NCBI GenBank assembly: GCA_045661345.1
Contig: JAZRFM010000036.1
Span: 1-64,000, forward strand
Source: RUG12461 sp045661345
GTDB taxonomy: Bacteria > Bacillota > Clostridia > Lachnospirales > Lachnospiraceae
Length of the DNA stretch: 64,000 nucleotides
Reading direction: 5' to 3'
A model generated the notes under the pieces. The model saw only the letters and a list, made by a program, of their open reading frames with translations. It was not told the DNA's origin and did no database searches. Below are positions 25,780 through 35,757 of this stretch, in pieces; position 1 is the first letter of the stretch; each line of letters begins with the position of its first letter. The position numbers were made by a program, and so were the translations under genes.

Positions 25780-26328
25780 TTATCCGCTCTTTCCCTCATC
25801 AGGAACCGCCGAGGAAAGCTCGGCAAGCCCCGGCAGGAGATGCACCTCCATCCGGTTCCGGTCCAGGTCCACCTGCAGGATGCAGTCCCTGATGGCCGGG
25901 ATCAAAAGCTTCGGTTTCCCCGGTGCCGTCACCTCATAGACGTCGTTTGCACCGGTCTGCAATACATCCGTAAGCTCTCCCAGGGCACGCCCGTCCTCCG
26001 CATATACCGAGAGTCCGATCAGATCCGCTATGAAATATTCGTTCTCTTTTAAAGGCACCGCCTCTTCCCTGGGGACAAACAGAGCGCTCCCGCGATACGA
26101 CTCGGCGTCATCCCGGTTGTCGATCCCCTTCCATTTGAGCAGCACCGAATTCTTAAAAAACCGAGCGGATTCCACCGCCAGGGTTTCCTCCGCTCCGTTT
26201 TTTTTCTGTACGATGACCTGTTTCAGCTTTTTGTAGCGCATCGGGTCATCCGTCATGGGATAGACCTTGACCTCACCGCGAATACCGTGGGCGGAAGATA
26301 CCGCCCCGATCTGAAAACGCTCCGTCAT
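25780..26328 (-). CDS. rimM: Ribosome maturation factor RimM
   Basis: 16S rRNA processing factor that binds S19 in the 30S head. The N-terminal barrel starts FQIGAVSSAHGIRGEVKVYP, and the C-terminal PRC-barrel contains the NDVYEVT and LLIPAI segments. The length of 182 aa is typical. Translation starts at 26328 behind GGAGG, one base past the khpA stop, so the two genes are coupled; a longer opening to 26412 would run through khpA. Confidence 0.95.
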   Translation of the reverse strand: MTERFQIGAVSSAHGIRGEVKVYPMTDDPMRYKKLKQVIVQKKNGAEETLAVESARFFKNSVLLKWKGIDNRDDAESYRGSALFVPREEAVPLKENEYFIADLIGLSVYAEDGRALGELTDVLQTGANDVYEVTAPGKPKLLIPAIRDCILQVDLDRNRMEVHLLPGLAELSSAVPDEGKSG

Positions 26329-26329
26329 A

Positions 26330-26563
26330 TCAGTCCTCCGCGATCTCCACAATAACCTTTTTGTCCTCGCGCATGGCTGCCGCCTTGACGACGGCGCGAA
26401 TGGCCTTGGCAATCCGGCCCTTCTTTCCTATCACTTTCCCCATATCGGATTTCGCTACAGAAAGCTCAACGATCAGCGCACGATCGCCCTCTCTCTCCGT
26501 AACCACGACTTCTTCAGGATGATCCACCAGAGACTTTGCGATTACTTCAACTATTTCTTTCAT
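26330..26563 (-). CDS. khpA: KH-domain RNA-binding protein KhpA (YlqC)
   Basis: 77 aa, a single KH domain with the loop GKVIGKKGRIAKAIR (GxxG-type GKKG). Found between rpsP and rimM in Firmicutes; in streptococci it pairs with KhpB to bind many RNAs and influences cell division. Stop and rimM start are one base apart. Confidence 0.93.
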   Translation of the reverse strand: MKEIVEVIAKSLVDHPEEVVVTEREGDRALIVELSVAKSDMGKVIGKKGRIAKAIRAVVKAAAMREDKKVIVEIAED

Positions 26564-26583
26564 AAAAGCCGCCTTTCATCCTT

Positions 26584-26826
26584 TTACTTCGTGATCCCGG
26601 TAGCCTTGAAGATCCTGGCGACCGTAGCTGTGGGCTGTGCTCCGCTTGCAAGCCATTTCTTTGCAGCCTCTTCATTCACATGATATTCGGACGGATCTCT
26701 CGTGGGATCATACGTACCGATCTCCTCGATGAAGCGACCGTCTCTCGGAGAATTGGAGTCAGCGACTACGATTCTATAGAAAGGAGCCTTCTTCTGTCCT
26801 AATCTGCGCAAACGAATCTTTACCAT
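26584..26826 (-). CDS. rpsP: 30S ribosomal protein S16
   Basis: 80 aa. The start MVKIRLRRLGQKKAPFYRI and the segments VVADSNSPRDGRFIEEIG and DPTRDP are diagnostic for bS16, which is required for early 30S assembly. AGGAGG-type site upstream. Located between ffh and khpA as in other Firmicutes. Confidence 0.98.
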   Translation of the reverse strand: MVKIRLRRLGQKKAPFYRIVVADSNSPRDGRFIEEIGTYDPTRDPSEYHVNEEAAKKWLASGAQPTATVARIFKATGITK

Positions 26827-26854
26827 GTTTCTTTCACCTCCTTAAAATGTTCTT

Positions 26855-28207
26855 TTATGCAAAAGGAAAACTGAGTCTTCCTCTTCTGCCCTTCTTGCCG
26901 CCGAGGAGCCCCGGCATCTGTTTCATCATCTTTTTCGCCTGTTCGAACTGCTTGACCAGGCGGTTCACTTCGGAGATATCCACCCCGGCGCCTCTTGCGA
27001 TGCGGTTTTTGCGGCTGGGGTTTAAAAGAGCGGGGTTCCCGCGCTCCGCCGGTGTCATGGAGTAGATGATCGCTTCGATCCGCGCCATCTTCTTTTCATC
27101 CACTGCGTCCTCCAGCTGCTGCATCTGCTTCCCGCCGATTCCCGGCATCATGGAGAGAACGCTGGAAAGACCGCCCATCTTTTTCATCTGGCTCATGGAA
27201 TCCAGATAATCGTTGAAATCGAAGTCCGCTTTCTTGAACTTCTTTTCCATCTCCCGGGCCTTTTCTTCATCAATCTCCGCGGCCGCCTTTTCGATCAGCG
27301 TCAGGACATCGCCCATGCCGAGAATCCGGCTTGCCATACGATCCGGGTAAAACTGCTCCAGATCGGAGAGCTTCTCTCCCATACCGACGTAGAGGATCGG
27401 CTTTCCGGTAACAGCGCGGATGGAAAGAGCCGCACCGCCTCTGGTATCACCGTCCAGCTTCGTCAGGATCACCCCGTCGATCCCGATCTTTTCCTCAAAG
27501 GTGCTGGCGACGTTCACGGCGTCCTGCCCGGTCATGGCATCCACCACCAGCACCGTCTCCGTAACGTCCAGGGTTTCCTTGATCCGCTGCAGCTCTCCCA
27601 TCATGTCTTCGTCCACATGCAGGCGTCCCGCGGTATCCAGAATCAGCACATTGCAGTCGTTTGCCCTGGCATGAGCCGCGGCTTCCTGCGCGATCTTCAC
27701 CGGGTCCTTGCTTCCCTCTATGAAAAAGCAGGGCACCCCCATTTTCTCCGCGTTGATCCGCAGCTGATCCACTGCTGCCGGCCGGTATACATCACAGGCC
27801 GCAAGGAGGGGCCGCCTGCCCTTTTCCTTGAGCTTTCCGGCGATCTTCGCCGCAGTGGTGGTCTTACCTGCGCCCTGCAGACCCGCCATCATCAGAATGG
27901 TGAGTTCGTTGGAGGGCAGCAGCTTCAGCTCCGTCGTCTCCGATCCCATGAGGCTTACCATTTCCTCATTGACGATCTTGATCACCATCTGCCCCGGGTT
28001 CAGGCCGTTCATCACGTCCTGCCCGATGGCGCGCTCCGTAACGGTATTCGTGAACTGCTTGACCACCTTGAAGTTGACGTCCGCCTCCAGCAGCGCCATT
28101 CTGACCTCTTTCAGCGCCTCCTTCACGTCCGATTCCGTCAGCAGTCCCTTGCTCCGGAGATTTTTGAATACACTTTGCAGTTTATCCGATAAGCTGTCAA
28201 AAGCCAT
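26855..28207 (-). CDS. ffh: Signal recognition particle protein Ffh
   Basis: 450 aa: an N-terminal helical bundle, then the GTPase G domain with P-loop GLQGAGKTTTAAKI near 106, the DTAGRLHVDEDM motif and TKLDGDTRGG, and a methionine-rich M domain from about 300 with the RNA-binding SRKNRIARGAG. Binds 4.5S/6S SRP RNA and signal sequences at the ribosome, and docks with FtsY, which is also encoded in this window. It follows ylxM by 28 nt. Confidence 0.98.
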   Translation of the reverse strand: MAFDSLSDKLQSVFKNLRSKGLLTESDVKEALKEVRMALLEADVNFKVVKQFTNTVTERAIGQDVMNGLNPGQMVIKIVNEEMVSLMGSETTELKLLPSNELTILMMAGLQGAGKTTTAAKIAGKLKEKGRRPLLAACDVYRPAAVDQLRINAEKMGVPCFFIEGSKDPVKIAQEAAAHARANDCNVLILDTAGRLHVDEDMMGELQRIKETLDVTETVLVVDAMTGQDAVNVASTFEEKIGIDGVILTKLDGDTRGGAALSIRAVTGKPILYVGMGEKLSDLEQFYPDRMASRILGMGDVLTLIEKAAAEIDEEKAREMEKKFKKADFDFNDYLDSMSQMKKMGGLSSVLSMMPGIGGKQMQQLEDAVDEKKMARIEAIIYSMTPAERGNPALLNPSRKNRIARGAGVDISEVNRLVKQFEQAKKMMKQMPGLLGGKKGRRGRLSFPFA

Positions 28208-28235
28208 AGGTCTTTTCCCTGTCTCCCGGTAGAGT

Positions 28236-28550
28236 TCAGAAGCTTTCCCTGATCTCGCGCGCCAGCGTGCGTATCTTCGGATCCGTCGACATCCCCTCGA
28301 TCATCTCCAGCTTCTCCTGCGCTGTCTGAAACTTCTGAAACAGTCTCAGCTTCTCCTCATAGGAAAGGAGCTTCTTTTCGCTCCGGTTCACCAGATCATA
28401 GACCCCCTGCCTTGTCATGTCTTCCTGATCCGCGATCTCCGCAAAAGAGAGATCCTCAAACAGGTGCTGCTCCAGAAGCCTTTGCTGGCGGCTGCTCAGC
28501 AGCTCCCCGTAAAAATCATAGAGGTATGTCAGGCGAACCTTTTCTTTCAT
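28236..28550 (-). CDS. ylxM: YlxM-family helix-turn-helix protein
   Basis: About 104 aa, sigma-70 region 4-like HTH: a helix FEDLSFAEIADQEDMTRQGVY followed by a leucine-rich helix. Almost always encoded before ffh in Firmicutes and thought to support SRP function. The start at 28550 (MKEKVRL) is preferred because the upstream ATG at 28580 lies against the -10 box and would precede the transcription start. Confidence 0.9.
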   Translation of the reverse strand: MKEKVRLTYLYDFYGELLSSRQQRLLEQHLFEDLSFAEIADQEDMTRQGVYDLVNRSEKKLLSYEEKLRLFQKFQTAQEKLEMIEGMSTDPKIRTLAREIRESF

Positions 28551-28580
28551 TTCCACATCAGTATCTTTACGCACCCGCAT

Positions 28581-28609
28581 ATCATACTACCGATGGAAAG
28601 CGCTGTCAA
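28581..28609 (-). promoter_or_regulatory. promoter of the ylxM-ffh-rpsP-khpA-rimM-trmD operon
   Basis: Minus strand: perfect TTGACA, 17 bp, TATGAT. It fixes the ylxM start downstream of 28580. Confidence 0.9.
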
Positions 28610-28631
28610 GTTTTTTTCTTGGCAGCGCTTT
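28597..28631. promoter_or_regulatory. 14-bp inverted repeat between divergent ylxM and NYN promoters
   Basis: AAAGCGCTGTCAAG, 7 nt of T, CTTGGCAGCGCTTT: 13 of 14 positions pair. It covers the -35 box of the ylxM promoter and ends 20 bp before the -35 of the NYN promoter, so it may be an operator for a dimeric repressor or a terminator-like hairpin. Confidence 0.5.
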
Positions 28632-28651
28632 GCCGCCCCTCCCCGCTCCTT

Positions 28652-28680
28652 TTGCTTTTTTTCCGCTTTTCCGCTATAAT
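28652..28680 (+). promoter_or_regulatory. promoter of the NYN-LOTUS gene
   Basis: TTGCTT, 17 bp, TATAAT, 34 nt before the start codon. Confidence 0.8.
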
Positions 28681-28714
28681 GGCAGGAAAAGATGTCTGTT
28701 AAAGGAGTATGACA

Positions 28715-29455
28715 ATGGAATCACAAGACCGGATTGCTGTGTTGATCGACGCGGAAAACATCAGCAATCGTTATATCAAACTGATCATAGATGAGATCAC
28801 CGCCATCGGCGTTCCCACCTACAAGAGAGTCTACGGCGATTTCTCCAACAAAAGCGTAAACGCCTGGCAGGACGAGCTGCGCAGCTACGCGCTGACGCCG
28901 GTGTTTCAGTTCAATTACACGAAAGGGAAAAACGCCTCCGACTCCGCCATCATCATTGACGCCATGGATATCCTCTATTCCGGCAATGTGGACGGGTTCT
29001 GTCTCGTGACCAGCGACTCGGATTTTACGAAGCTGGCGCTGCGTCTCCGGGAAGCCGGCATGAAGGTCATCGGCATGGGTGAGCAAAAGACCCCCACCTC
29101 TCTGGTCTCCGCCTGCGAGACCTTCAAATTTCTGGATCTTCTGTACCGCGAGGACAATGCCGCGGAAGAAGAGGATACGCCCTCCAGCAGCCAGAAGGCG
29201 GATAAGAAAGCGATGCCCTCCAAGAAGCAGCTGCGACGCGAGATTATCGCCATCATCGATGCGAAAAGCGATGAGGACGGGTGGATCGATCATTCCGTAA
29301 TCGGAAGCCTCCTGGGTCAGCGCTATCCGGGCTTCGACCCCCGCAACTACAAGTTCAGCAAGCTCAGCAAGCTCATCGAAAGCTATGACTGTTTTGAGGT
29401 AAAAAAAGAGAATAAAAAAGGCACGACGAACGTGCTTTTCCGCATGAAGCAATAA
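28715..29455 (+). CDS. NYN-domain nuclease-like protein with OST-HTH/LOTUS domain
   Basis: 246 aa. Residues 1 to about 145 are a NYN (PIN-like RNase) domain with the acidic positions IAVLIDAEN, SDSAIIIDAMD and CLVTSDSDF, typical of the LabA/DUF88 family. Residues about 165-246 form an OST-HTH (LOTUS) module (LRREIIAIID, SVIGSLLGQRYPGFDPRNYKF), an RNA-binding winged helix. This suggests a single-stranded RNA nuclease or RNA-binding regulator. The start at 28715 was chosen because AAAGGAG is 7 nt upstream; the earlier ATG directly touches it. Monocistronic, with its own promoter and terminator. Confidence 0.88.
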   Translation: MESQDRIAVLIDAENISNRYIKLIIDEITAIGVPTYKRVYGDFSNKSVNAWQDELRSYALTPVFQFNYTKGKNASDSAIIIDAMDILYSGNVDGFCLVTSDSDFTKLALRLREAGMKVIGMGEQKTPTSLVSACETFKFLDLLYREDNAAEEEDTPSSSQKADKKAMPSKKQLRREIIAIIDAKSDEDGWIDHSVIGSLLGQRYPGFDPRNYKFSKLSKLIESYDCFEVKKENKKGTTNVLFRMKQ

Positions 29456-29528
29456 GGGATGCGCTTTCTCTTTTGCCGGAAAAAATTGCGCCGTCAAAGC
29501 GGGATGGGGGATAAAAATAAAATCGGGA

Positions 29529-30020
29529 TTAAAAAACAGAAAGAAACGCCGCGGCTCCTGATATTAAAAGAAGGAATATCAGGAGCTTTTCTGTTTTTCC
29601 TTTCGTGCAGAAATAGAAAAACGTGCACAGCAAAAACAACGCCATGGACCCCGCTGCCGGCAGAAAGGCCGGGAAGCGGAAGGTGCGCCCCCTCAGGGCA
29701 AAGACACCATAGGCAAACAGCAGCCCTGCCCCTGCGGACACCGTGATGGCAAGGATTGTCAGCAGCGCCTTCACGCCGCCGGACAGCTGCTTTTCCCGGG
29801 GGGGCTGGTAGGGGCGCCTGATCTCCGCAAGAAGCTGCCGGTAGTCCTCCGCCTCCTTTTCCTGCAGCATCAGCGCATTTCCCGCCGTATCCTCCACGGT
29901 CTCCGTCACCCTCGGCAGGTTTCCCGTCACCTCCGACACCGTCACGACATGATCAGGCTCGAAATCCACCGGCGGTTCCTCGGTATCACTTGTAAAAAAC
30001 TTTCCCTTCCACTCTTCCAT
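29529..30020 (-). CDS. Small membrane protein of unknown function, coupled to ilvA
   Basis: 163 aa. The first ~85 residues are soluble and acidic; two or three hydrophobic segments follow (LLTILAITVSAGAGLLFAY, GSMALFLLCTFFYF, LIFLLLISGAAAFL). Its ATG overlaps the ilvA stop (TAATG), so it is translated by coupling. No family recognised. The last codons lie opposite the terminator of the NYN gene. Confidence 0.65.
   Translation of the reverse strand: MEEWKGKFFTSDTEEPPVDFEPDHVVTVSEVTGNLPRVTETVEDTAGNALMLQEKEAEDYRQLLAEIRRPYQPPREKQLSGGVKALLTILAITVSAGAGLLFAYGVFALRGRTFRFPAFLPAAGSMALFLLCTFFYFCTKGKTEKLLIFLLLISGAAAFLSVF
29554..29589 (+). terminator. terminator of the NYN gene, inside the antisense membrane-protein gene
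   Basis: GCTCCTGATATT / AATATCAGGAGC perfect 12-bp stem, 8-nt loop, TTTT. On the minus strand the same bases encode part of the final hydrophobic segment of the 163-aa protein. Confidence 0.85.
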
Positions 30021-31231
30021 TACAGATTCGTTCTCACAACACGGGGACGATACCCCTCGGCCTCCAGGGTTGCAATGATCCGTTCCTTATGCGATGTTCC
30101 GAAGCTCTCCATGGTGATCACCAGCTCCACCGCCGCATTGCGGTTGGTGCTTACAAACTGGTTGTGCTCCAGCTTGATCACGTTGCCCTGCTCCTTTGCA
30201 ATGACACCGGCCACGCGGTGCAGCTCTCCCGGCTTGTCCGGCAGGAGAACCGATACGGTAAAGATGCGGTCGCGGAGAATCAATCCCTGCTGTACCACGG
30301 AGCTCATGGTGATCACGTCCATATTGCCCCCGGAGAGAATCGCCACCACGCGTTTTTTTTCACCCTGCAGATGCTTTGCCGCCGCAACGGTCAAAAGTCC
30401 CGCGTTCTCCACGATCATCTTGTGATTCTCCACCATGTCGAGGAAGGCGGCAATCAGCTCATTATCTTCCACCGTCAGCACTTCGTCCAGATTGTCCCTC
30501 AGGTAAGGAAAGATCTCCTTGCCCGGCGTCTTCACCGCCGTCCCGTCTGCGATGGTATTCACGGTCGGCAGCGTCACCACTTCCCCTGCTGCAAGGGAGG
30601 CCTTGATACAGGAGGCCCCCGCAGGCTCCACGCCGATCACCCTGATCTTTGGATTCAAAAGCTTTGCGAGTACGGCGACACCGGTGGCGAGCCCCCCGCC
30701 TCCCATGGGCACCAGAATGGTCTCCACCAGCGGGAGCTCCTTAAAGATCTCCATGGCGATGGTTCCCTGTCCCGTGGCAACCGCGGGGTCATCGAAGGGA
30801 TGAATAAAGGTGTAGCCGTGCTCCTTCACCAATTCGCAGGCCTTCTGATAGGATTCGTCATAGACATCGCCGTAGAGGATCACCTCCGCACCGTAGCTTT
30901 TGGTACGGTTAACCTTGATCAGCGGGGTGGTGGTCGGCATCACGATCACAGCCCTGCATCCGTAGCATTTTGCGGCATACGCCACGCCCTGTGCGTGGTT
31001 GCCGGCGGAAGCCGTGATGAGCCCCCGGCTTCTTTCCTCTTCGGACAGGGTGCTGATCTTGTAGTAGGAGCCCCGTACCTTGTAAGAGCCGGTAAACTGT
31101 ATGTTCTCCGGCTTCAGATATACCTGGTTGCCTGTCTGCTCGCTGAGGAAATCGCTGTACACCAGCTTCGTCTCCAGTGTGACCTCCGAAACCTTTTTGC
31201 TTGCTTCCTCAAACCGGTCCAATGTCAGCAT
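30020..31231 (-). CDS. ilvA: Threonine ammonia-lyase with ACT domain
   Basis: 403 aa. The PLP lysine lies in the motif TGSYKVRGSYY; the SAGNHAQGVAYA loop and the glycine-rich PMGGGGLATG phosphate-binding loop are present. The last ~75 residues form an ACT domain (VSVLLPDKPGELHRVAG). Converts threonine to 2-oxobutanoate for isoleucine synthesis, or for threonine catabolism: the single ACT domain and length match the shorter TdcB-like class common in clostridia. The start at 31231 has GGAAGG eight bases upstream. It lies 40 nt after ftsY. Confidence 0.93.
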   Translation of the reverse strand: MLTLDRFEEASKKVSEVTLETKLVYSDFLSEQTGNQVYLKPENIQFTGSYKVRGSYYKISTLSEEERSRGLITASAGNHAQGVAYAAKCYGCRAVIVMPTTTPLIKVNRTKSYGAEVILYGDVYDESYQKACELVKEHGYTFIHPFDDPAVATGQGTIAMEIFKELPLVETILVPMGGGGLATGVAVLAKLLNPKIRVIGVEPAGASCIKASLAAGEVVTLPTVNTIADGTAVKTPGKEIFPYLRDNLDEVLTVEDNELIAAFLDMVENHKMIVENAGLLTVAAAKHLQGEKKRVVAILSGGNMDVITMSSVVQQGLILRDRIFTVSVLLPDKPGELHRVAGVIAKEQGNVIKLEHNQFVSTNRNAAVELVITMESFGTSHKERIIATLEAEGYRPRVVRTNL

Positions 31232-31271
31232 GTTCTTTTCCTTCCTGCACTCCAATCAGTGTCCGCCCTGC

Positions 31272-32195
<924 letters not shown>

Positions 32196-32196
32196 C

Positions 32197-35100
32197 TTAT
32201 GCGTCCAGCTCTTCCTCTATCAGATTGACGGATACCAGGGTACTGATCCCCTTCTCCTGCATCGTGATCCCGTACAGACGATCCGCGGCCGCCATGGTGC
32301 CGCGGCGGTGTGTGATCACGATGAACTGCGTGTTCTTTGTCAGTTTGTGCAGATATTTGGCAAACCGCCCCACGTTGGAATCGTCCAGCGCGGCTTCGAT
32401 CTCATCCAGCAGACAGAAGGGCGAAGGCTTCAGGTTCTGGATGGCGAACAAAAGCGCAATCGCGGTCAGCGCCTTCTCTCCGCCGGAGAGCAGCTGCATG
32501 CTCTGCAGCTTCTTTCCGGGAGGCTGTGCCGAGATCTGGATCCCGCTCTCCAGCAGGTCTTCTCCCTCCGTCAGCACCAGCTCTCCCTTTCCGCCTCCGA
32601 AGAGCTCCCGGAAAGCCTTGTTGAACTCGGTGCAGATGGCCTGAAACTGCGTCGAGAACTGCTCCCGCATCCCGTTGTCCAGATCCTCGATCACGGACAG
32701 CAGCGTCTTTTCCGATTCGATCAGGTCGTCGTGCTGGTTCTTCAAAAACTGATACCGCTCGTTGACCTCCTGGAATTCCTCGATGGCATTGACATTGACG
32801 TTGCCCATCTGCCGCAGCTCCTCGCGAAGCTTTGCGGACTGCCGCTTCAGCAGGGACAGGTCGGATCTCTCCGGATCCTTCAGACCCTGTGCATTGTGAT
32901 ACGTCAGCTCATACTCGTTCCACATATAGTTGATCTGGTATTCCTTCTGCTCCGTCAGCTTCTCCCGCTGGGTATTCAGGCGGAAGATCTCCTTGTCCAG
33001 ACCGTTCTTTGTTTTACTGATCTCCTCACGCCGGTCGAAAAAGCCTTTGTATTCTGTCTGACGCTCTTCCTTTTTCTTTCTCAGCTCCTTCAGCTGCGTC
33101 TCCATCTCCCCGTAGGACTCGTTGGCGGATTGGATGGTCTTTTTGATCTCTTCGATATCCGTCTTTTTCTTTTCCACGTCCTTTAAGGACTCTTCTCTCT
33201 GGGTGATGAGCCGCTCCGTTTCCGACCTGAGATCCGTCAGCTCCTTCTCCACACGCTCGCGGTTTTCTTCGGAAAAAGTCTCCTTCTGGGAAAGGCTCGC
33301 TTCCTCCATCTGCAGCTCTGTCAGGGTACGCTGGGCACCGTCCTCGAGGTAGATCTTTTCATCCAGCGTCTTCTGGAGCCTGCTGCTGTCCGCCCGTACC
33401 GCTTTCTCACGCTCGTCGGAGGCTTTGAGGGCGGCCTCTATCTCCTCCTTCTCCGCGTGGATGTTCTTCACCTGCACATCAATCTCGGCGCTGTCTTTTC
33501 TCAGCAGGGAGAACCGTTTCTCGCTTTCCTCCCACTGCTCCTTGGCTTTTTCCATACTGATGCGTTCCGTATTTTCCGCAAGGTAGGCCTCCTGGAGCTT
33601 TTGCTTGGTCTCCTGCTGATCCTCGGTAAGGAGAGACAGGGCGACACGGATCTCCTCCCTGCGCTCCTTGATGGCTCTGATCTCCTCCTCGCCGTCCTTC
33701 ACGGCCTTCGTCAGGGTGTCGATCTCCCGTTTCCGGCCCAGCAGGTTGCTGCTGTTTTTGAAGGAACCGCCGGCAATGGATCCGCCGGGCGCAAGATACT
33801 CTCCTTCCAGCGTCACGATATGAAGACCGTATCCGCTTTTCTTCGCCAGTGCCACCGCGTGATCCACATGGTCCACCACGATCACCCGTCCCAACAGATA
33901 CTGCAGGACATCCTCATAGATCCTGTCCGCCTTGACCAGCTCATTGGCGAAACCGATGGCACCGGGCTCCGAAAGAAATCCCCGGTTCTTCTCCTGATCC
34001 TTGCCCTTCACCGATGTCAGGGGCAAAAAGGTGACCCGCCCGTACCGGTTTTCCTTGAGGTAGGCGATGAGGCGCTTCGCGGTTTCCTCATCCTCCGTCA
34101 CCACGTTCTGGATATTGCCGCCCAGGGCGGTCTCGATGGCCGTCTCGTATTTCTTTTCCACCTTGACGAGATCCGCCACCACCCCGTGGATGCCTTTTTC
34201 CTCCCCCTTCTTTTCCATGACGCGCTTCGTGCTGTTGCCGTAGCCCTCATAGCGCTCTGCGATATTGCGCAGGGACTCCAGCCGCGACTGGTTCTGATGG
34301 AACCGCTCGTAGGCGTCGGAAAGGCGGTCGTTTTCTTCCTTTTCCTTTTTTTCAAAGGTGACCTGACGGTTCTCCTGTTCTTTTTGGGTTTCCTCCAGTC
34401 CCCGGATCTTTTCGGTCACGGACTGCATGCGTTCCTCATGGGTCTGCAGCACGCTCTTCAGATCCGTCTCCTCGCTTTTTCGCTGCAGAAGGGTGCGGTT
34501 CAGCTCCGCTTTCCGGATGTTGACCTGCTCCAGCATCGTCTCGGAACGCTCCAGCCTCCCTTTGATCTCGGTACGCCTGGAAAGGAGCTCAATGATCTCA
34601 TTTTTCCCCTTTTCCATTCCCTCGTTGCAGCGGTTGATCTCCTGACGGATATTGTTCAGATTGTCCTCGGCGGATTTCCGTTTCTCCACCATATCGGACA
34701 ATTCCTTTTCCAGATTCGTCTTTGCCTTGTCGTATTCGTTCTTTTGCTTTTCCTTCTCTGCAATCTCCGCTTTGATCGCATCCAGACGGCCGGTAAAATG
34801 CTCGTCCGAGGTCTCTGTCATCCGGATCTGCTCGTGGAGCAGATTGATCTGCCCCTCCAGCTTTTCCTTCATGAGACCGGCTTCCCCCATGCCGTTCTGG
34901 GTCTTTTCCAGCGCTGCGTCCAGATCGGCGATTGCCTGTTCCATCTCCTCAAATTCCTTTTTCAGGGACGCTTCCTTTTCTTCGGTTTCGGAAAGGTCTT
35001 TTGCGGCGATCCCGTATTTTTCATCGAGATCGGAGAGCTTCCCGTCGATCTCCTCCACCTCCAGAAGGAACCGGTTCACATCCACTTTTTTCAGCTCTTC

Positions 35101-35757
35101 CCGGATATTGAGATATTTCTTTGCCGTCTCGGACTGCTTTTCCAGCGGGCCCACCTGCCGCTCCAGCTCCGCCAGAATATCCTTCACACGCACCAGGTTG
35201 TCCCGCTCGTCGGCCAGCTTCTTCTGCGCCGTAGCCTTGCGGCGCTTGTACTTCACGATCCCGGCTGCTTCATCGAAAAGCTCTCTCCGCTCCTCCGGCT
35301 TTCCGGAAAGGATCCGGTCGATCTGCCCCTGTCCGATAATGGAGTAGCCCTCTTTGCCGATTCCCGTATCATAAAAAAGCTCCGTAACATCTTTCAATCT
35401 GCACGGACTGCCATTGATCAGGTATTCACTTTCTCCGGACCGGTAAACCCTTCTCGCGATGGTCACTTCCTCAAATTCAATGGGAAGGGTATGATCCGCG
35501 TTGTCCATGGTGATGGCCACATAGGCGTAGGAAAGCGGCTTCCTGTTCTCCGTTCCCGAAAAGATGACGTCCTGCATACTGACGCCCCGGAGCTGCCTTG
35601 CGCTCTGCTCTCCCAGCACCCAGCGGACGGCATCCGCCACATTGCTCTTGCCGCTGCCGTTGGGTCCGACGATACCGGTGATCCCGTTGTGAAATTCGAA
35701 CAGAATCTTATTCGCAAAGGATTTGAACCCATGCACCTCAATGCTCTTTAAGTACAT
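32197..35757 (-). CDS. smc: Chromosome segregation ATPase SMC
   Basis: 1186 aa: N-terminal Walker A GPNGSGKSNVADAVRW, long coiled coils, a hinge near 510-640, and a C-terminal LLSGGEKALTAIALLFA signature with Walker B PSPFCLLDEIEAALD. Forms the condensin complex with ScpA and ScpB. The start at 35757 (MYLKSIEVHGFKSFA) has GGGAG six bases upstream; the upstream ATG would lie deep in rnc. It overlaps rnc by 20 bp. Confidence 0.97.
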   Translation of the reverse strand: MYLKSIEVHGFKSFANKILFEFHNGITGIVGPNGSGKSNVADAVRWVLGEQSARQLRGVSMQDVIFSGTENRKPLSYAYVAITMDNADHTLPIEFEEVTIARRVYRSGESEYLINGSPCRLKDVTELFYDTGIGKEGYSIIGQGQIDRILSGKPEERRELFDEAAGIVKYKRRKATAQKKLADERDNLVRVKDILAELERQVGPLEKQSETAKKYLNIREELKKVDVNRFLLEVEEIDGKLSDLDEKYGIAAKDLSETEEKEASLKKEFEEMEQAIADLDAALEKTQNGMGEAGLMKEKLEGQINLLHEQIRMTETSDEHFTGRLDAIKAEIAEKEKQKNEYDKAKTNLEKELSDMVEKRKSAEDNLNNIRQEINRCNEGMEKGKNEIIELLSRRTEIKGRLERSETMLEQVNIRKAELNRTLLQRKSEETDLKSVLQTHEERMQSVTEKIRGLEETQKEQENRQVTFEKKEKEENDRLSDAYERFHQNQSRLESLRNIAERYEGYGNSTKRVMEKKGEEKGIHGVVADLVKVEKKYETAIETALGGNIQNVVTEDEETAKRLIAYLKENRYGRVTFLPLTSVKGKDQEKNRGFLSEPGAIGFANELVKADRIYEDVLQYLLGRVIVVDHVDHAVALAKKSGYGLHIVTLEGEYLAPGGSIAGGSFKNSSNLLGRKREIDTLTKAVKDGEEEIRAIKERREEIRVALSLLTEDQQETKQKLQEAYLAENTERISMEKAKEQWEESEKRFSLLRKDSAEIDVQVKNIHAEKEEIEAALKASDEREKAVRADSSRLQKTLDEKIYLEDGAQRTLTELQMEEASLSQKETFSEENRERVEKELTDLRSETERLITQREESLKDVEKKKTDIEEIKKTIQSANESYGEMETQLKELRKKKEERQTEYKGFFDRREEISKTKNGLDKEIFRLNTQREKLTEQKEYQINYMWNEYELTYHNAQGLKDPERSDLSLLKRQSAKLREELRQMGNVNVNAIEEFQEVNERYQFLKNQHDDLIESEKTLLSVIEDLDNGMREQFSTQFQAICTEFNKAFRELFGGGKGELVLTEGEDLLESGIQISAQPPGKKLQSMQLLSGGEKALTAIALLFAIQNLKPSPFCLLDEIEAALDDSNVGRFAKYLHKLTKNTQFIVITHRRGTMAAADRLYGITMQEKGISTLVSVNLIEEELDA

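Noticed and set aside
33457..35751. 764-codon open frame on the plus strand opposite smc
   Set aside because: Leucine/histidine-rich shadow of the smc coding sequence with no ribosome site or domain; similar long shadows at 39289-41262, 58585-60723 and 61593-63602 were rejected for the same reason.
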